Notes: generated by a model not told the origin, from the letters alone. Positions 52,612-62,589 are shown, numbered from the stretch's first letter. The stretch is DNA of 64,000 bases from Cytophagales bacterium (GCA_027317105.1 DAHVFH010000039.1:1-64000); one strand, 5' to 3'. Numbers and translations: made by a program.

Positions 52612-54606
52612 ATGAAATATTTTGTGCCTCTTCTGTTGCTGTTATCTACTTCCGCGACCTTTTCGCAAAAGCCCTTTGTCCCGTCTGATGTATATAAGAT
52701 AAAATCGATTTCTGACCCTCAAGTTTCACCAGAAGGAAAATGGGTAGCCTTTGTACTATCGACACCTGATTCTGCCAAAGATAAATCGATATCAAATATT
52801 TGGATGATTAATTGGGATGGCAGTGAATCGGTAAAACTTACAGCCAGTCAGGATGGCGAAAGCCGCCCACGATGGTCTCCCGATGGAAAATATTTAACCT
52901 TTCTTTCTTCGCGTTACGATACCAAGTCCTCACAAATTTGGAAAATGGACAGACGCGGAGGCGAGGCGGAAAAGCTTACCGAATTAAAATTCAGTATTGG
53001 CGATTATGTGTGGAGTCCGGATTCAAAAAAAATTGTTTTGGTCATTCAAGATCAGGAATCTTCTGATGAGATTGAAAAAAAGAAAAGTGCAAAGCCCATT
53101 GTCATTGATCGTTATCATTTCAAATCGGATGGACAAGGATATATGGAGCGCAAACGTAGTCATCTTTATTTGTTCGATATGGAGACCAAAAAATTGGATA
53201 CGCTCACAAAAGGTGATTTTGATGAAACTCTTCCGATATGGTCACCCGACAGCAAACGAATTGTTTTTGTAAGCAACAGGACGGTGGATCCAGATCGAAA
53301 CAGCAATACAGATTTGTGGGCCATTGAAGCCGAAAGAAATACACCGATGAAACAGCTTACGAAATGGACCGGTGCGGATACCAATCCTGCTTTTAGCCCT
53401 GATGGAAAATGGATTGCCTATTTGAAATCCCAATTGCCAACCTATAGTATGTATGATCAACCCCAACTGGCGTTGATTCCAGCAGATGGGGGGGAGCCAA
53501 AAATATTGAATGCCACACTCGACCGCGATGTTTCATCGCCTCATTGGGCGAATGACAGCCAATCGATTTATGTAAACAGTGAAGATGACCGAAGAAGTAA
53601 TGTGGCAGCTTTTGACTTGTCGGGAAGTAAAAAGAATATCACATCAGGTGATCACGTTGTGCATTCCTTGCAGCTTGGAGGTAGCAATTGGGTAGCGTTG
53701 GTCAGTGATCCAACTACTCCAAGTGAAATTTATGCCATTGAAAATGGAACCCCACGCAGACTTACGCACGTGCATGAAGAATTTATAAAATCAAAGCGAT
53801 TGGCTAACGTAGAAGCATTCAATTCAAAGAGTAAAGATGGTACTGATGTCGGTTCGCTGCTCTACCGGCCTTTTGGAAAATCAAAAGAAGAAAAACTTCC
53901 CTTGATTTTGTGGATTCATGGAGGGCCAACTGGACAGGATGATTTTCAGTTTGAAATGATCCCTCAGGTTTTGGCCGCCAAAGGTTATGCTGTAGCTTGC
54001 GTGAACTACAGAGGAAGCAATGGACGTGGTATGGCTTACAGTAAAGCGATTTCTGGTGACTGGGGAAACAAGGAAGTAGTTGATTTGATTGGCGCAGTGG
54101 ATCATTTGATCAAAATTGGAGTGGCAGATCCTGAAAAGCTAGGAATTGGTGGATGGAGCTATGGGGGCATTCTTACGGATTATGTGACTGCCTCCGATCC
54201 ACGGTTTAAAGTGGCTGCGAGTGGCGCAGGTAGTGCCTTGCAACTCTCCATGTATGGCACTGATCAGTATGTGTTGCAATATGAAAATGAATTGGGTGTG
54301 CCTTGGAAAAATATGGACAAGTGGATGAAGGTATCTTACCCGTTTTTAAATGTCGAAAAAATCAAAACCCCCACGTTATACATGGTGGGCGAAAAGGATT
54401 TTAATGTTCCCGCCACTGGCGGTGAGCAAATGTATCAAGCGTTGAAGTCATTGGGCGTGCCTACTGAATTTATTATCTATCCCAATCAACATCATGGTAT
54501 TCGGGTGCCAAGTTACCAGAAAGACAGGCTTACTCGGTATTTAGATTGGTATGAGAAATATTTAGGGGTGACCAAGCTAAAAGATAAATTACTCGAAAAG
54601 AAATAG
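52612..54606 (+). CDS. S9 family peptidase (prolyl oligopeptidase / acylaminoacyl-peptidase type)
   Basis: 664 residues, exported (signal LLLLLSTSATFSQ). Residues 30-390 are a WD40/TolB-like propeller with repeats such as PRWSPDGKYLTFLSS and PAFSPDGKWIAYLKS. The C-terminal hydrolase has nucleophile GGWSYGG, Asp in GEKDFNVP and His in NQHHGI. ATG 52612 starts the signal peptide. It degrades peptides in the periplasm. Stand-alone gene. Confidence 0.92.
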   Translation: MKYFVPLLLLLSTSATFSQKPFVPSDVYKIKSISDPQVSPEGKWVAFVLSTPDSAKDKSISNIWMINWDGSESVKLTASQDGESRPRWSPDGKYLTFLSSRYDTKSSQIWKMDRRGGEAEKLTELKFSIGDYVWSPDSKKIVLVIQDQESSDEIEKKKSAKPIVIDRYHFKSDGQGYMERKRSHLYLFDMETKKLDTLTKGDFDETLPIWSPDSKRIVFVSNRTVDPDRNSNTDLWAIEAERNTPMKQLTKWTGADTNPAFSPDGKWIAYLKSQLPTYSMYDQPQLALIPADGGEPKILNATLDRDVSSPHWANDSQSIYVNSEDDRRSNVAAFDLSGSKKNITSGDHVVHSLQLGGSNWVALVSDPTTPSEIYAIENGTPRRLTHVHEEFIKSKRLANVEAFNSKSKDGTDVGSLLYRPFGKSKEEKLPLILWIHGGPTGQDDFQFEMIPQVLAAKGYAVACVNYRGSNGRGMAYSKAISGDWGNKEVVDLIGAVDHLIKIGVADPEKLGIGGWSYGGILTDYVTASDPRFKVAASGAGSALQLSMYGTDQYVLQYENELGVPWKNMDKWMKVSYPFLNVEKIKTPTLYMVGEKDFNVPATGGEQMYQALKSLGVPTEFIIYPNQHHGIRVPSYQKDRLTRYLDWYEKYLGVTKLKDKLLEKK

Positions 54607-54691
54607 GGTTTTTACTTTCTGACGTTGAGTCTTCTGTGAACTCATCGAAATTGTTCCTTATTATTAAATCGAATAGAAAATTATAAAAATG

Positions 54692-54699
54692 TATTTTTG
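54692..54699 (+). promoter_or_regulatory. putative -7 element for the antiporter gene
   Basis: TATTTTTG exactly fits TAnnTTTG and lies 30 bp before the GTG start at 54729, which supports that start. Confidence 0.35.
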
Positions 54700-54728
54700 T
54701 AATACTCGATTTACCAGACCAATGACTT

Positions 54729-56588
54729 GTGGAAAATTATTTACCTCTCTTCGTAATTTTTGTTGTAGCGTGGTTTGTGCCGATGATCCTATCCTGGCTG
54801 GAGGTTTCAAAGCTGCCTTCCGTGATTGTGGAGATCGTGATGGGCGTGATCGTTGGCCCATTTGTGTTGAATTTTATTTCCGGCAATGAAGCTTCCTTAA
54901 ATTTCCTTTCCTATACAGGTTTTCTTTTTTTGATTTTCCTCAGTGGGTTAGCCTTGGACATTCAAAAAATAATAACCTCTTTCCCGAGAGGGAAACTTCA
55001 ACGTGTCGATTTTATTAGTAACACTTTCCTTGTAGCCGTTCTCATCTATTTGGGTTGTCTCGCGCTTTCCTTTTTGGTCGTTTATGGTCTTCCTGTGTTC
55101 AATGGAATCAACAAAATGTTCCTGGTAATTTTATTGCCTTCCGTGGCACTGAGTATTATTGTGCCCATTATAAAAAGCGATGGAGAGATAGGCCGAAAAT
55201 TTGGACAAATTATTTTATTAGAAGGTGCCATTGCCACGATCATGACCATCCTCATGATTGCGATCTATGCGGGCATTTCACGACACAAGGGTTTTCAATT
55301 TGAGCTCCTCCTGTTCCTCATCATTTTTGTGGTATTTTTTGTGGCTTATAAGGTAGGACGATTCTTGAATAGAGCACCATTGTTTCAGCGGTTACTTTAC
55401 AAATTGGAACATGCTGCTTCTCAAATACGCATACGCGGATCGATAGCTGTATTATTGCTTTTCGTAGTAATTGCGAGTAGTATTAATATGGAGCCCGTGT
55501 TGGGTGCATTCTTTGCAGGGGCTTTACTTTCATTATTTTTAGCTAAGGATCGGTCTGCGCTTCTATTCAAACTCGATGGCATGAGCTATGGATTTTTCAT
55601 TCCCATCTTTTTTATTATGGTAGGAGTGAAGTTAGACATGAATTCGCTGAAGGATTTTTCTGCCAGTTTCAATTTGATCCTTTTGCTCACGGTCGCGTTT
55701 TATCTTACGCAGTTGGTTCCTGCTTCCATTATGGTAAAACTATTCGGATGGAAAAGATCACTTTCGTCCGGTATTTTACTCACTTCTCGATTAGGGCTTA
55801 CCATTGCTACAGCACAAATTGGATTGTCACTAAATGTAATCAGTCCGGCTACCAATGCAGCTATTGTGGTGGCTGGAATTCTTACTTGCATATTATCTCC
55901 TATTCTTTATAAATATTTGAATTCCAAAGAGGATCACTATTACAGTATCTACATCGTAGGAGGTGGCCCAGCAGGGTTAGAGCTAGCAAAACGTTTAGAG
56001 CTTCATGGAATATCATATTTAGTGATAGAATCCCAAACGGAGAATTGGAAAATATTGGAATCAATTGGTATCGAATCAATTTTTGCCAATGATCTTAAAG
56101 AAGAAGTCTATCGTGGGCTGAAGATTAGACCGGTGGACACGGTGGTAGTCCTTACCCATTCAGATACAAAAAACATTACCATTGCCAAGCTGCTTAAAAC
56201 TAAGTTGGGCCACAGCAAGTTAATCACCGTAACCACAAAACCTGAGCTTTACCAAAAGCACAAGGAACTTGATGAGATGCCGGTGGTGAATGCGTATGAT
56301 GTTGTAGCGGCAAGTATTGAAAATGAAATCATTCGACCAGATACCTCACAAGGTTTGACGAATAGTTTTGGGGTTTACAGTGTGGAAGAGATTGGGATAA
56401 AAAATAAATCTGTAGATGGTAAGCTCGTAAAGGAAATTCCATTTCCGCACGCAGGATCGCTTATTGTCGTTCGAAGGGAAAACGAAATATTTATTCCCCA
56501 TGGAGACACCCAGATGCGGCTCGGTGACCTAGTGACCGTCATAGGTAATGCAGAAGCTTTAGAAGAATTCAGAAAACTTCTTGGCTAA
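54729..56588 (+). CDS. Kef/CPA2-type cation:proton antiporter with TrkA domains
   Basis: 619 residues. About 12 helices of the Na+/H+ exchanger fold (1-400) are followed by a Rossmann TrkA-N domain (YIVGGGPAGLELAKRL) and a TrkA-C domain at the end (LGDLVTVIGNAE). It exchanges K+ or Na+ for protons, gated by a nucleotide. The start is GTG 54729; no ATG lies in frame nearby. Monocistronic. Confidence 0.88.
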   Translation: MENYLPLFVIFVVAWFVPMILSWLEVSKLPSVIVEIVMGVIVGPFVLNFISGNEASLNFLSYTGFLFLIFLSGLALDIQKIITSFPRGKLQRVDFISNTFLVAVLIYLGCLALSFLVVYGLPVFNGINKMFLVILLPSVALSIIVPIIKSDGEIGRKFGQIILLEGAIATIMTILMIAIYAGISRHKGFQFELLLFLIIFVVFFVAYKVGRFLNRAPLFQRLLYKLEHAASQIRIRGSIAVLLLFVVIASSINMEPVLGAFFAGALLSLFLAKDRSALLFKLDGMSYGFFIPIFFIMVGVKLDMNSLKDFSASFNLILLLTVAFYLTQLVPASIMVKLFGWKRSLSSGILLTSRLGLTIATAQIGLSLNVISPATNAAIVVAGILTCILSPILYKYLNSKEDHYYSIYIVGGGPAGLELAKRLELHGISYLVIESQTENWKILESIGIESIFANDLKEEVYRGLKIRPVDTVVVLTHSDTKNITIAKLLKTKLGHSKLITVTTKPELYQKHKELDEMPVVNAYDVVAASIENEIIRPDTSQGLTNSFGVYSVEEIGIKNKSVDGKLVKEIPFPHAGSLIVVRRENEIFIPHGDTQMRLGDLVTVIGNAEALEEFRKLLG

Positions 56589-56631
56589 GCGCATCGCCTT
56601 TCATTTTCTTGTAATGATATTTTACTTTTCC

Positions 56632-57861
56632 CTACCTCAATGCTGCCAGACGCTGCAGCAGTGGGGGATGCGAGTAATGAAAGAAAACGTAAGCCGGATG
56701 CGGATATAAGTCGCTGAGCGAATCGACCGAAAGTTTCTTCAGCGCATTGGCCAATGCCTTACCATCATACTTTTCTTTCGCATAATGATCTGCCTCGAAT
56801 TCATTTCTACGGCTGTACAGACTCGTAAGCAAACCGGTGATTCCGGAGATAGGGGAGAAGAAAATGGTGAAGGCAATAAGGTTAAGGTGGATGCCCATTT
56901 GGTCTCCGCCCAAAGCCAGGGAAACATTGGTATTGAAGACCATGAGCGAGAGCACCCAAAGGGTGAAAAAAATCTGGATGACAGACAATAGGTAGCCGAA
57001 AACAATGTGTTTCTTTTTGAAATGCCCAACCTCGTGGGCGAGCACGGCCACCAATTCTTCCTTGGTGTGGTTGGTGATCAAGGTGTCGAACAATACAATT
57101 TTCTTTTTCTTGCCGAAACCAGAAAAAAAAGCGTTGGCTTTATTTGATCTTTTCGACCCGTCCATCACGAATATGTTATCGAGCGGAAAATTTACTTTTT
57201 CAGAAAATTCTTCAATCGCGTTTTTTAGCTCTCCTTCAGGCAAGGGCGTAAGCTTGTTGAACAAAGGCAAAATCAGGGACGTGTAAAATAAGTTGGCTAA
57301 TAAGATAAAGGCCGAAGCAACCAGACCGAACCAAATCCAGAAAGGAGGCCCGATCTTTTCAATGAGGTAAATCAACGCGGATAGTAAAATCCAACCTATT
57401 GCGGCACCTAACAAATAACCTTTTGCTTTATCTATAAAGAAAGTTTTTATGGTTGTTTTGTTGAAGCCGTATTTCTCTTCGATGACAAACACCGAATGCC
57501 ATTGAAATGGAAGCGTGAGTACGTCTGAGGCAATGGCCAGCACGCCAAAAAAGATAAGGGCAAGTGGGATTTCTGAGTGGATATAATTTCTGAACAAGTT
57601 ATCCAGCCAGCCGAAGCCGCCAAGCAGAAGCATCAACAAAGAAAGGCATAGGTTAAAAGCTGAGGTTAAGAACGAAAAATTCGTTTGTTCGCGATGGTAA
57701 TCCAGCGACTTTAGGTATTTTTCCTTTTCATAGAATTCGGAAATTTCACTAGGGATATCCTTACGTTGGGCACGGAGATTTAGGTATTCCAGAAATTGAT
57801 CGAACAGATAACTAACGATGACGATGCCTAAAATGATGTATAAAATAGTTTGTGGGTTCAT
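56632..57861 (-). CDS. M48 family zinc metallopeptidase (Ste24/CAAX protease type)
   Basis: 409 residues with an N-terminal membrane region of about five helices. The zinc motif is AHEVGHF, the third ligand Glu is in NEFEADHYA, and a further helix pair follows the catalytic site. It acts in the inner membrane on protein quality control. Divergent from the DUF2721 gene; TAACTTTG (minus strand 57891-57884) is a -7 match 23 bp before the start. Confidence 0.92.
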   Translation of the reverse strand: MNPQTILYIILGIVIVSYLFDQFLEYLNLRAQRKDIPSEISEFYEKEKYLKSLDYHREQTNFSFLTSAFNLCLSLLMLLLGGFGWLDNLFRNYIHSEIPLALIFFGVLAIASDVLTLPFQWHSVFVIEEKYGFNKTTIKTFFIDKAKGYLLGAAIGWILLSALIYLIEKIGPPFWIWFGLVASAFILLANLFYTSLILPLFNKLTPLPEGELKNAIEEFSEKVNFPLDNIFVMDGSKRSNKANAFFSGFGKKKKIVLFDTLITNHTKEELVAVLAHEVGHFKKKHIVFGYLLSVIQIFFTLWVLSLMVFNTNVSLALGGDQMGIHLNLIAFTIFFSPISGITGLLTSLYSRRNEFEADHYAKEKYDGKALANALKKLSVDSLSDLYPHPAYVFFHYSHPPLLQRLAALR

Positions 57862-57883
57862 GTATTGCAGTAATTTTAAGGGG

Positions 57884-57891
57884 CAAAGTTA
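57884..57891 (-). promoter_or_regulatory. putative -7 element for the M48 peptidase gene
   Basis: TAACTTTG on the minus strand matches TAnnTTTG and would give a leader of about 16 nt. Confidence 0.35.
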
Positions 57892-57909
57892 CATTTTTCA
57901 AATTTAGTT

Positions 57910-58305
57910 ATGGCGTTCACCATCAATACTCCTGCGCTTTTATTCCCGGCCATCACGTTACTGATGCTTGCGTATACCAACCGCTTTTTGGCGCTGGCCA
58001 CGCTTATCCGCAACCTTCATAAAAAGTACCAACAAGTGCCTGAAGAGCGGGCTTTGGTGCATGAGCAAATCAAGAACCTGAAACGAAGATTGGTTTTAAT
58101 CAAGCAGATGCAGGCATCCGGAATTTTTAGTTTTTTCCTATGCGTGCTTTGCATGTTGTTTGTCTATTTTGGTTTCGAGCTTTGGGGTTTTGCTACTTTC
58201 GGGTTGAGCCTTGTGTTTCTTTTGCTTTCCCTAGGACTTTCTCTCAATGAAGTTTACATTAGTACCCGAGCGCTGGAGATTGAGTTGAAGGATATGGAGG
58301 GCTAA
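57910..58305 (+). CDS. DUF2721 family membrane protein
   Basis: 131 residues: an N-terminal helix (TPALLFPAITLLMLAYTNRFLAL), a basic cytosolic segment (NLKRRLVLIKQMQ) and two more helices. The order matches DUF2721, of unknown function. Its TAA overlaps the argH stop codon on the opposite strand by three bases, so the two genes are tail to tail. Confidence 0.8.
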   Translation: MAFTINTPALLFPAITLLMLAYTNRFLALATLIRNLHKKYQQVPEERALVHEQIKNLKRRLVLIKQMQASGIFSFFLCVLCMLFVYFGFELWGFATFGLSLVFLLLSLGLSLNEVYISTRALEIELKDMEG

Positions 58306-59636
58306 GAGGTCAGTAATTTCTGGATTGCCTTATTGGTTTTACCAAACTGAAATGAAGCCAGTGTTCTGTCAAAATTTTCCTTGATTTTATCGTTGCACAA
58401 ATTGCCAATACTTCCTTCGTGAGTGTGATTGATTTTAGTAGAATAAGCAAACGTACCTTCTTCAACAGCTGCTCCAATTTTTTTGTATGCATCGCGGAAC
58501 GGCACGCCAGCCAAAACAAGTTTGTTCACCTCCTCTACGCTGAATAAGAATTTATATTTCTCGTCCTCTAAAATATTGTTTTTGATTTTAATGTTGGCCA
58601 ACATCAACCCTGTCATTTTAAGGCAGTCGTTCAACAACTGGAAGGCAGGAAAGATTTTCTCCTTCAATAATTGAAAGTCGCGATGGTAGCCCGATGGCAA
58701 GTTGCTGGTAAGCAAAACAATTTCGTTCGGTAAGGCCTGGAGTGAATTGCATTTTCCGCGTATCAATTCGAATACATCCGGATTCTTTTTGTGCGGCATG
58801 ATGCTGCTGCCTGTAGTAAGTTCATCAGGGAAGGAAACAAATCCAAAATTTTGATTTAAGAAAAGGCAAACGTCCATGGCCAGCTTTGAAAGCGTGGCCG
58901 CCACGTTTGCTAGGGCTTGTGCTACGATTCGTTCCGTTTTGCCGCGTCCCATTTGGGCATACACCACATTGTAGTTCAAATCATCGAAGCCTAAAAGTTC
59001 GGTGGTCATTTTACGGTTTAATGGAAAGGACGATCCGTAACCAGCGGCAGAACCCAAGGGGTTTTTGTTGGTGATGCTGTAAGCGGATTGAAGTGTGATT
59101 AAATCATCAGCGAGGCTTTCAGCAAAAGCACCAAACCAAAGTCCGAAGGAGGAGGGCATAGCCAATTGTAAATGCGTGTAACCTGGAAGAAGTTGATGTT
59201 GATGTTCTTCGCTCTTGGAAATGAGCAGATCAAAAAGATTCTTTATGGCCTCGACTGAATTTTGAATTTCATTTCTCAAAAAGAGCTTGATGTCCACCAG
59301 TACCTGATCATTGCGGCTGCGGCCACTGTGTATTTTTTTTCCGGCTTCGCCAAGCTTTTTGGTGAGCAGCACTTCAATCTGAGAGTGGATATCTTCTATG
59401 CCTTCCTCTATCTTGAAATTTCCCTTTTGGATTTCGGCATAGATGGATTTTAACTCATGAGAAAGGGTAGACCACTCAGCCTTGGTTAAAAGACCAACCG
59501 ATTCCAGCATTTGGATATGCGCCAAGGAACCGAGTACATCAAAACGGGAAAGGTAAAGATCCATTTCGCCATCTTTCCCAACTGTAAACTCACTTACTTC
59601 TTTGAGTGAGTCTTTATCTTTTTGCCAGAGTTTCAT
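58302..59636 (-). CDS. argH: argininosuccinate lyase
   Basis: 444 residues, fumarase/aspartase superfamily. The signature loop is GSSIMPHKKNPD; SGRSRNDQV and GYTHLQ are further active-site blocks. It splits argininosuccinate into arginine and fumarate, the last step of arginine synthesis. Its ATG overlaps the Nudix stop (ATGA). Last gene of the arg operon. Confidence 0.95.
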   Translation of the reverse strand: MKLWQKDKDSLKEVSEFTVGKDGEMDLYLSRFDVLGSLAHIQMLESVGLLTKAEWSTLSHELKSIYAEIQKGNFKIEEGIEDIHSQIEVLLTKKLGEAGKKIHSGRSRNDQVLVDIKLFLRNEIQNSVEAIKNLFDLLISKSEEHQHQLLPGYTHLQLAMPSSFGLWFGAFAESLADDLITLQSAYSITNKNPLGSAAGYGSSFPLNRKMTTELLGFDDLNYNVVYAQMGRGKTERIVAQALANVAATLSKLAMDVCLFLNQNFGFVSFPDELTTGSSIMPHKKNPDVFELIRGKCNSLQALPNEIVLLTSNLPSGYHRDFQLLKEKIFPAFQLLNDCLKMTGLMLANIKIKNNILEDEKYKFLFSVEEVNKLVLAGVPFRDAYKKIGAAVEEGTFAYSTKINHTHEGSIGNLCNDKIKENFDRTLASFQFGKTNKAIQKLLTS

Positions 59637-60211
59637 AAGAACAAGTTATTCAATTTTGCGTACTGAAGCAGCATTATGGTTTTTCCGTCTTTTATTTCTT
59701 GGGTTTCAATCATGCCGTAAGCCTTTTCGAAATCCAGTTCGAGTACGTCAATATCTTCGTGTTCGTCTACCCCACCACCAGCGCTGACTTTCATAGATTT
59801 TTCATATTCCGCAATAAAAAAATAGAGCACCTCAGTCACTGACCCAGGCGACATGTAAGCTTCAAAAATTTTCTTTACGGAAGAAACCTTGTAGCCTGTT
59901 TCTTCTTCTGTCTCTCTTTTAATGCAATCTTCGGGGTTGTCCAGATCGAGCAAGCCAGCGCATGCTTCAATCAACATCCCAGATGGATTTCCATTAACAA
60001 AAGTTGGCAATCGGAATTGTCTGGTAAGGATAATTGTTTTTTGCTTCTTATTATACAAGAGTATCGTAGAGCCATTTCCTCGATCGTACGCCTCACGGTT
60101 TTGGGTCACCCATTGACCGTCCTTCCGTTGAAAATCATAGGTGATTTTTCTAAGCGTATACCAGTTATTTGATAATATTTCGGTGTTGGTAATTTTTACT
60201 CGTTCGTTCAT
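59633..60211 (-). CDS. Nudix hydrolase (NudK/ADP-ribose pyrophosphatase-like)
   Basis: 192 residues. The Nudix box runs from G in AGLLDLDNPEDC to the catalytic RETEEETGY. The upstream REAYDRGNGSTILLY and RQFRLP resemble GDP-mannose/ADP-sugar pyrophosphatases. Embedded in the arginine operon between argE and argH, with 4-bp overlap to argH; a metabolic link to arginine is not known. Confidence 0.88.
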   Translation of the reverse strand: MNERVKITNTEILSNNWYTLRKITYDFQRKDGQWVTQNREAYDRGNGSTILLYNKKQKTIILTRQFRLPTFVNGNPSGMLIEACAGLLDLDNPEDCIKRETEEETGYKVSSVKKIFEAYMSPGSVTEVLYFFIAEYEKSMKVSAGGGVDEHEDIDVLELDFEKAYGMIETQEIKDGKTIMLLQYAKLNNLFL

Positions 60212-60307
60212 ATTGAAAATATAGGAATGAATTAATTATAACGGACGATTTGATTACAAGTTTTCGATTAGGTCAATGTAGAGCTCAATCCCCCTCTCGA
60301 TGTCTCC

Positions 60308-61309
60308 TCAATAAATAAATTCATCGGCACTGTGAGAACGAGCGGAATCGCCTGGGCCTATTTTAACCGAAGGCACAGGGATCAATGCCTGATCTGATGT
60401 AGTGGGTGAACCATAAAGGTTAAACCCTAGCTTCTTACCCGCTAAAGCCAATGGGTGATTTTCTTCAATGCCAGAAGGACGAAGCCGGAGGGATCGAGGG
60501 GTAACATCACATTTCACATTTTGTTTTACGGTATCAAGAATCTCTTCCAGCGAATAAACGTCTGTAGCGCGACAATCAACGGTAAACTTGCATTCAGGTG
60601 GCACTTGGTTATGCGCCTGCCCTGCATTGATCATCGTTACCGACATTTTTACTTTTCCAAGGGTGGAGGAAATCTTTGGGAACTGGTAAGTTCTGAGCCA
60701 TCCAATATCGGTTAGTGCTTCGTAGATTGCATTCACGCCTTCTTCGCGGGCAGCGTGCCCTGCTTTGCCTTTGGCTACACAATCCAAAACCAGCAAACCC
60801 TTTTCGGCAATAGCCATATCCATCAAGGTAGGCTCGCCTACAATCGCGAAATCGATTTTTGGAAGCTCATTCCAGATCAGCTCGATTCCACCCGTTCCTG
60901 AAATCTCTTCTTCCGCTGTTGCCGCAAAGACTAAATTGTATTTTAAATTCCGCTCACCGTAGAAATAAAAATAAGTGAGAATCAACGATACCAATGGACC
61001 ACCCGCATCGTTGCTCCCTAATCCATAAAGTTTTCCGTCTTCAATCAAAGGAGAAAATGGATCACGCGTGTAACCTGAATTGGGTTTCACCGTATCGTGA
61101 TGAGAATTTAACAGAATGGTGGGTTTTGCAGGGTCAAAGAATTTGTTTTTTGTCCAAACATTATTCCCTTTGCGGGAAGTCTCAATTTCATAATGCTTAA
61201 AGAAACTCTCTATTAAGGACGCAGTTTTATTTTCTTCTTTACTGAAAGATGGCACGCTTATTAATTGTTGAAGCAATTCTACGGCAATTGGAAAAAGGTG
61301 TTCTTTCAT
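60308..61309 (-). CDS. argE: acetylornithine deacetylase (M20), probably C-terminally truncated
   Basis: 333 residues. Metal-site motifs NSHHDTV, GSNDAGGP, ATAEEEISG and the late SARSHSADEFIY identify an M20 deacetylase that releases ornithine. At DEFIY a TGA (60308-60310) ends translation, but the frame continues 17 codons to a TAA at 60254 as DIERGIELYIDLIENL, the normal family C-terminus. A one-base change (for example TTA to TGA) would explain this. It may still be active. Confidence 0.88.
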   Translation of the reverse strand: MKEHLFPIAVELLQQLISVPSFSKEENKTASLIESFFKHYEIETSRKGNNVWTKNKFFDPAKPTILLNSHHDTVKPNSGYTRDPFSPLIEDGKLYGLGSNDAGGPLVSLILTYFYFYGERNLKYNLVFAATAEEEISGTGGIELIWNELPKIDFAIVGEPTLMDMAIAEKGLLVLDCVAKGKAGHAAREEGVNAIYEALTDIGWLRTYQFPKISSTLGKVKMSVTMINAGQAHNQVPPECKFTVDCRATDVYSLEEILDTVKQNVKCDVTPRSLRLRPSGIEENHPLALAGKKLGFNLYGSPTTSDQALIPVPSVKIGPGDSARSHSADEFIY

Positions 61310-61310
61310 A

Positions 61311-62099
61311 TTAAGCGGTTATCAACGTGCCTTTTGTTTCGCGACCTATGTTGGCAATTAAATGTGAATGTTCACCAATCAGCACTTCTTTTACGCCAGA
61401 TCGGATTGCCGAGAAGGCGTTTTCTAATTTCGGCAAAATGCCTTCGTGAAAAGATCCCTCATCCAAAAGTTTTTGGTAAAGCTCGCTATTCAGATTTCGG
61501 ATCACTGATTTCGGATCATTAACATCTTTCAAAACGCCTTCTTTTTCAAAACAGAAGATAAGCCTGACTTCAAAGTACTTACTTAAGGCGGTACCCATCA
61601 CGGCAGTAATCGTATCTGCGTTTGTGTTTAAGATTTCTCCTTGCGCGTGCGTAAGTGGGGCAAAAACAGGAACTGTATTTTGCTGCAAAAGAAAGTTGAG
61701 AAAGGCAGCGTTTACATCCTCGGGTGCGATATCACCGACAAAGCCATAATCGATTTTTCCTATCGGCCGCTTTACCGCGCGAATAAGGTTTCCATCTGTT
61801 CCCGTTACTCCAATCGCGTTGCAGTTTAGATTTTGAAGACGTGCCGTTATTTGTTTGTTGATTAGTCCACTGTAAACCATGGTGACGAGGTCTCGGGTTG
61901 CTGCATCAGTAATTCTTCTACCTTCATGGTACTTCGATACAATACCCAGTTGATCCCCAATCTTGGTCGCAATTTTTCCACCACCGTGAATAAGGATTTT
62001 TGGTTCCTGAATCGAGGCAAAGTCTGATAGGAAAGTACCTAATGCCTCTTCATTATCCAGCACATTGCCTCCAATTTTAATGATGTAGAGTTTGTCCAT
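61311..62099 (-). CDS. argB: acetylglutamate kinase
   Basis: 262 residues, amino-acid kinase fold. KIGGNVLDN and LIHGGGK are the N-terminal phosphate-binding blocks; NTNADTITAVMG is the nucleotide site. It phosphorylates N-acetyl- (or N-succinyl-) glutamate. One base separates its stop from the argE start. Confidence 0.94.
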   Translation of the reverse strand: MDKLYIIKIGGNVLDNEEALGTFLSDFASIQEPKILIHGGGKIATKIGDQLGIVSKYHEGRRITDAATRDLVTMVYSGLINKQITARLQNLNCNAIGVTGTDGNLIRAVKRPIGKIDYGFVGDIAPEDVNAAFLNFLLQQNTVPVFAPLTHAQGEILNTNADTITAVMGTALSKYFEVRLIFCFEKEGVLKDVNDPKSVIRNLNSELYQKLLDEGSFHEGILPKLENAFSAIRSGVKEVLIGEHSHLIANIGRETKGTLITA

Positions 62100-62160
62100 T
62101 TTTTAATAACTACGAACTAATCCGCGCTTTTATATCGGGATTGAAGAAGAAAATAATGAT

Positions 62161-62589
62161 TTAGTTTAAGTGAAAGGCGGATGATCCTTGCGGCCTTATT
62201 TTATTGATAATCTGCGCTGCGGAATCCATCCCACCTTTAATTACAGCGTAATTGTTTTCTCCTTGGTAGTATCCCTCGATGTGAAGGATGCGATAAGCTG
62301 TTGTAAATTCATTCAGGATTTTTTTATCAATCTCTGCTAATGATTTCTGATAATCTTTCACGTTGATTTGCGATCTTTTTTTCTTTTGAATCGGCTTCCC
62401 CTTTATTTCAAGAAAGGAATCAAGGGCGAGTAAAACAGCGTTGTAGGCAGTGCCGCAAGCCATGCGTACATATTTCAGGTCTTCATAATAACGGTCTTTT
62501 TTGCGTGCCTTCGTTTTTAAAATATCCACAGCATTCTCCATGTAACGAACGGCTTCTCGGTAACGCATTTCCTTTTCCTGTGTACTCAT
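62161..62589 (-). CDS. DUF5618 family protein
   Basis: 142 residues, all-helical: YMENAVDILKTKARKKDRYYEDLKYV broken into helices, then VRMACGTAYNAVLLALDSFLEIKG and a Lys-rich turn. It resembles a HEPN-like four-helix bundle of DUF5618, restricted largely to Bacteroidota (from memory). It lies between argF' and argB in the operon. Function unknown. Confidence 0.75.
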   Translation of the reverse strand: MSTQEKEMRYREAVRYMENAVDILKTKARKKDRYYEDLKYVRMACGTAYNAVLLALDSFLEIKGKPIQKKKRSQINVKDYQKSLAEIDKKILNEFTTAYRILHIEGYYQGENNYAVIKGGMDSAAQIINKIRPQGSSAFHLN

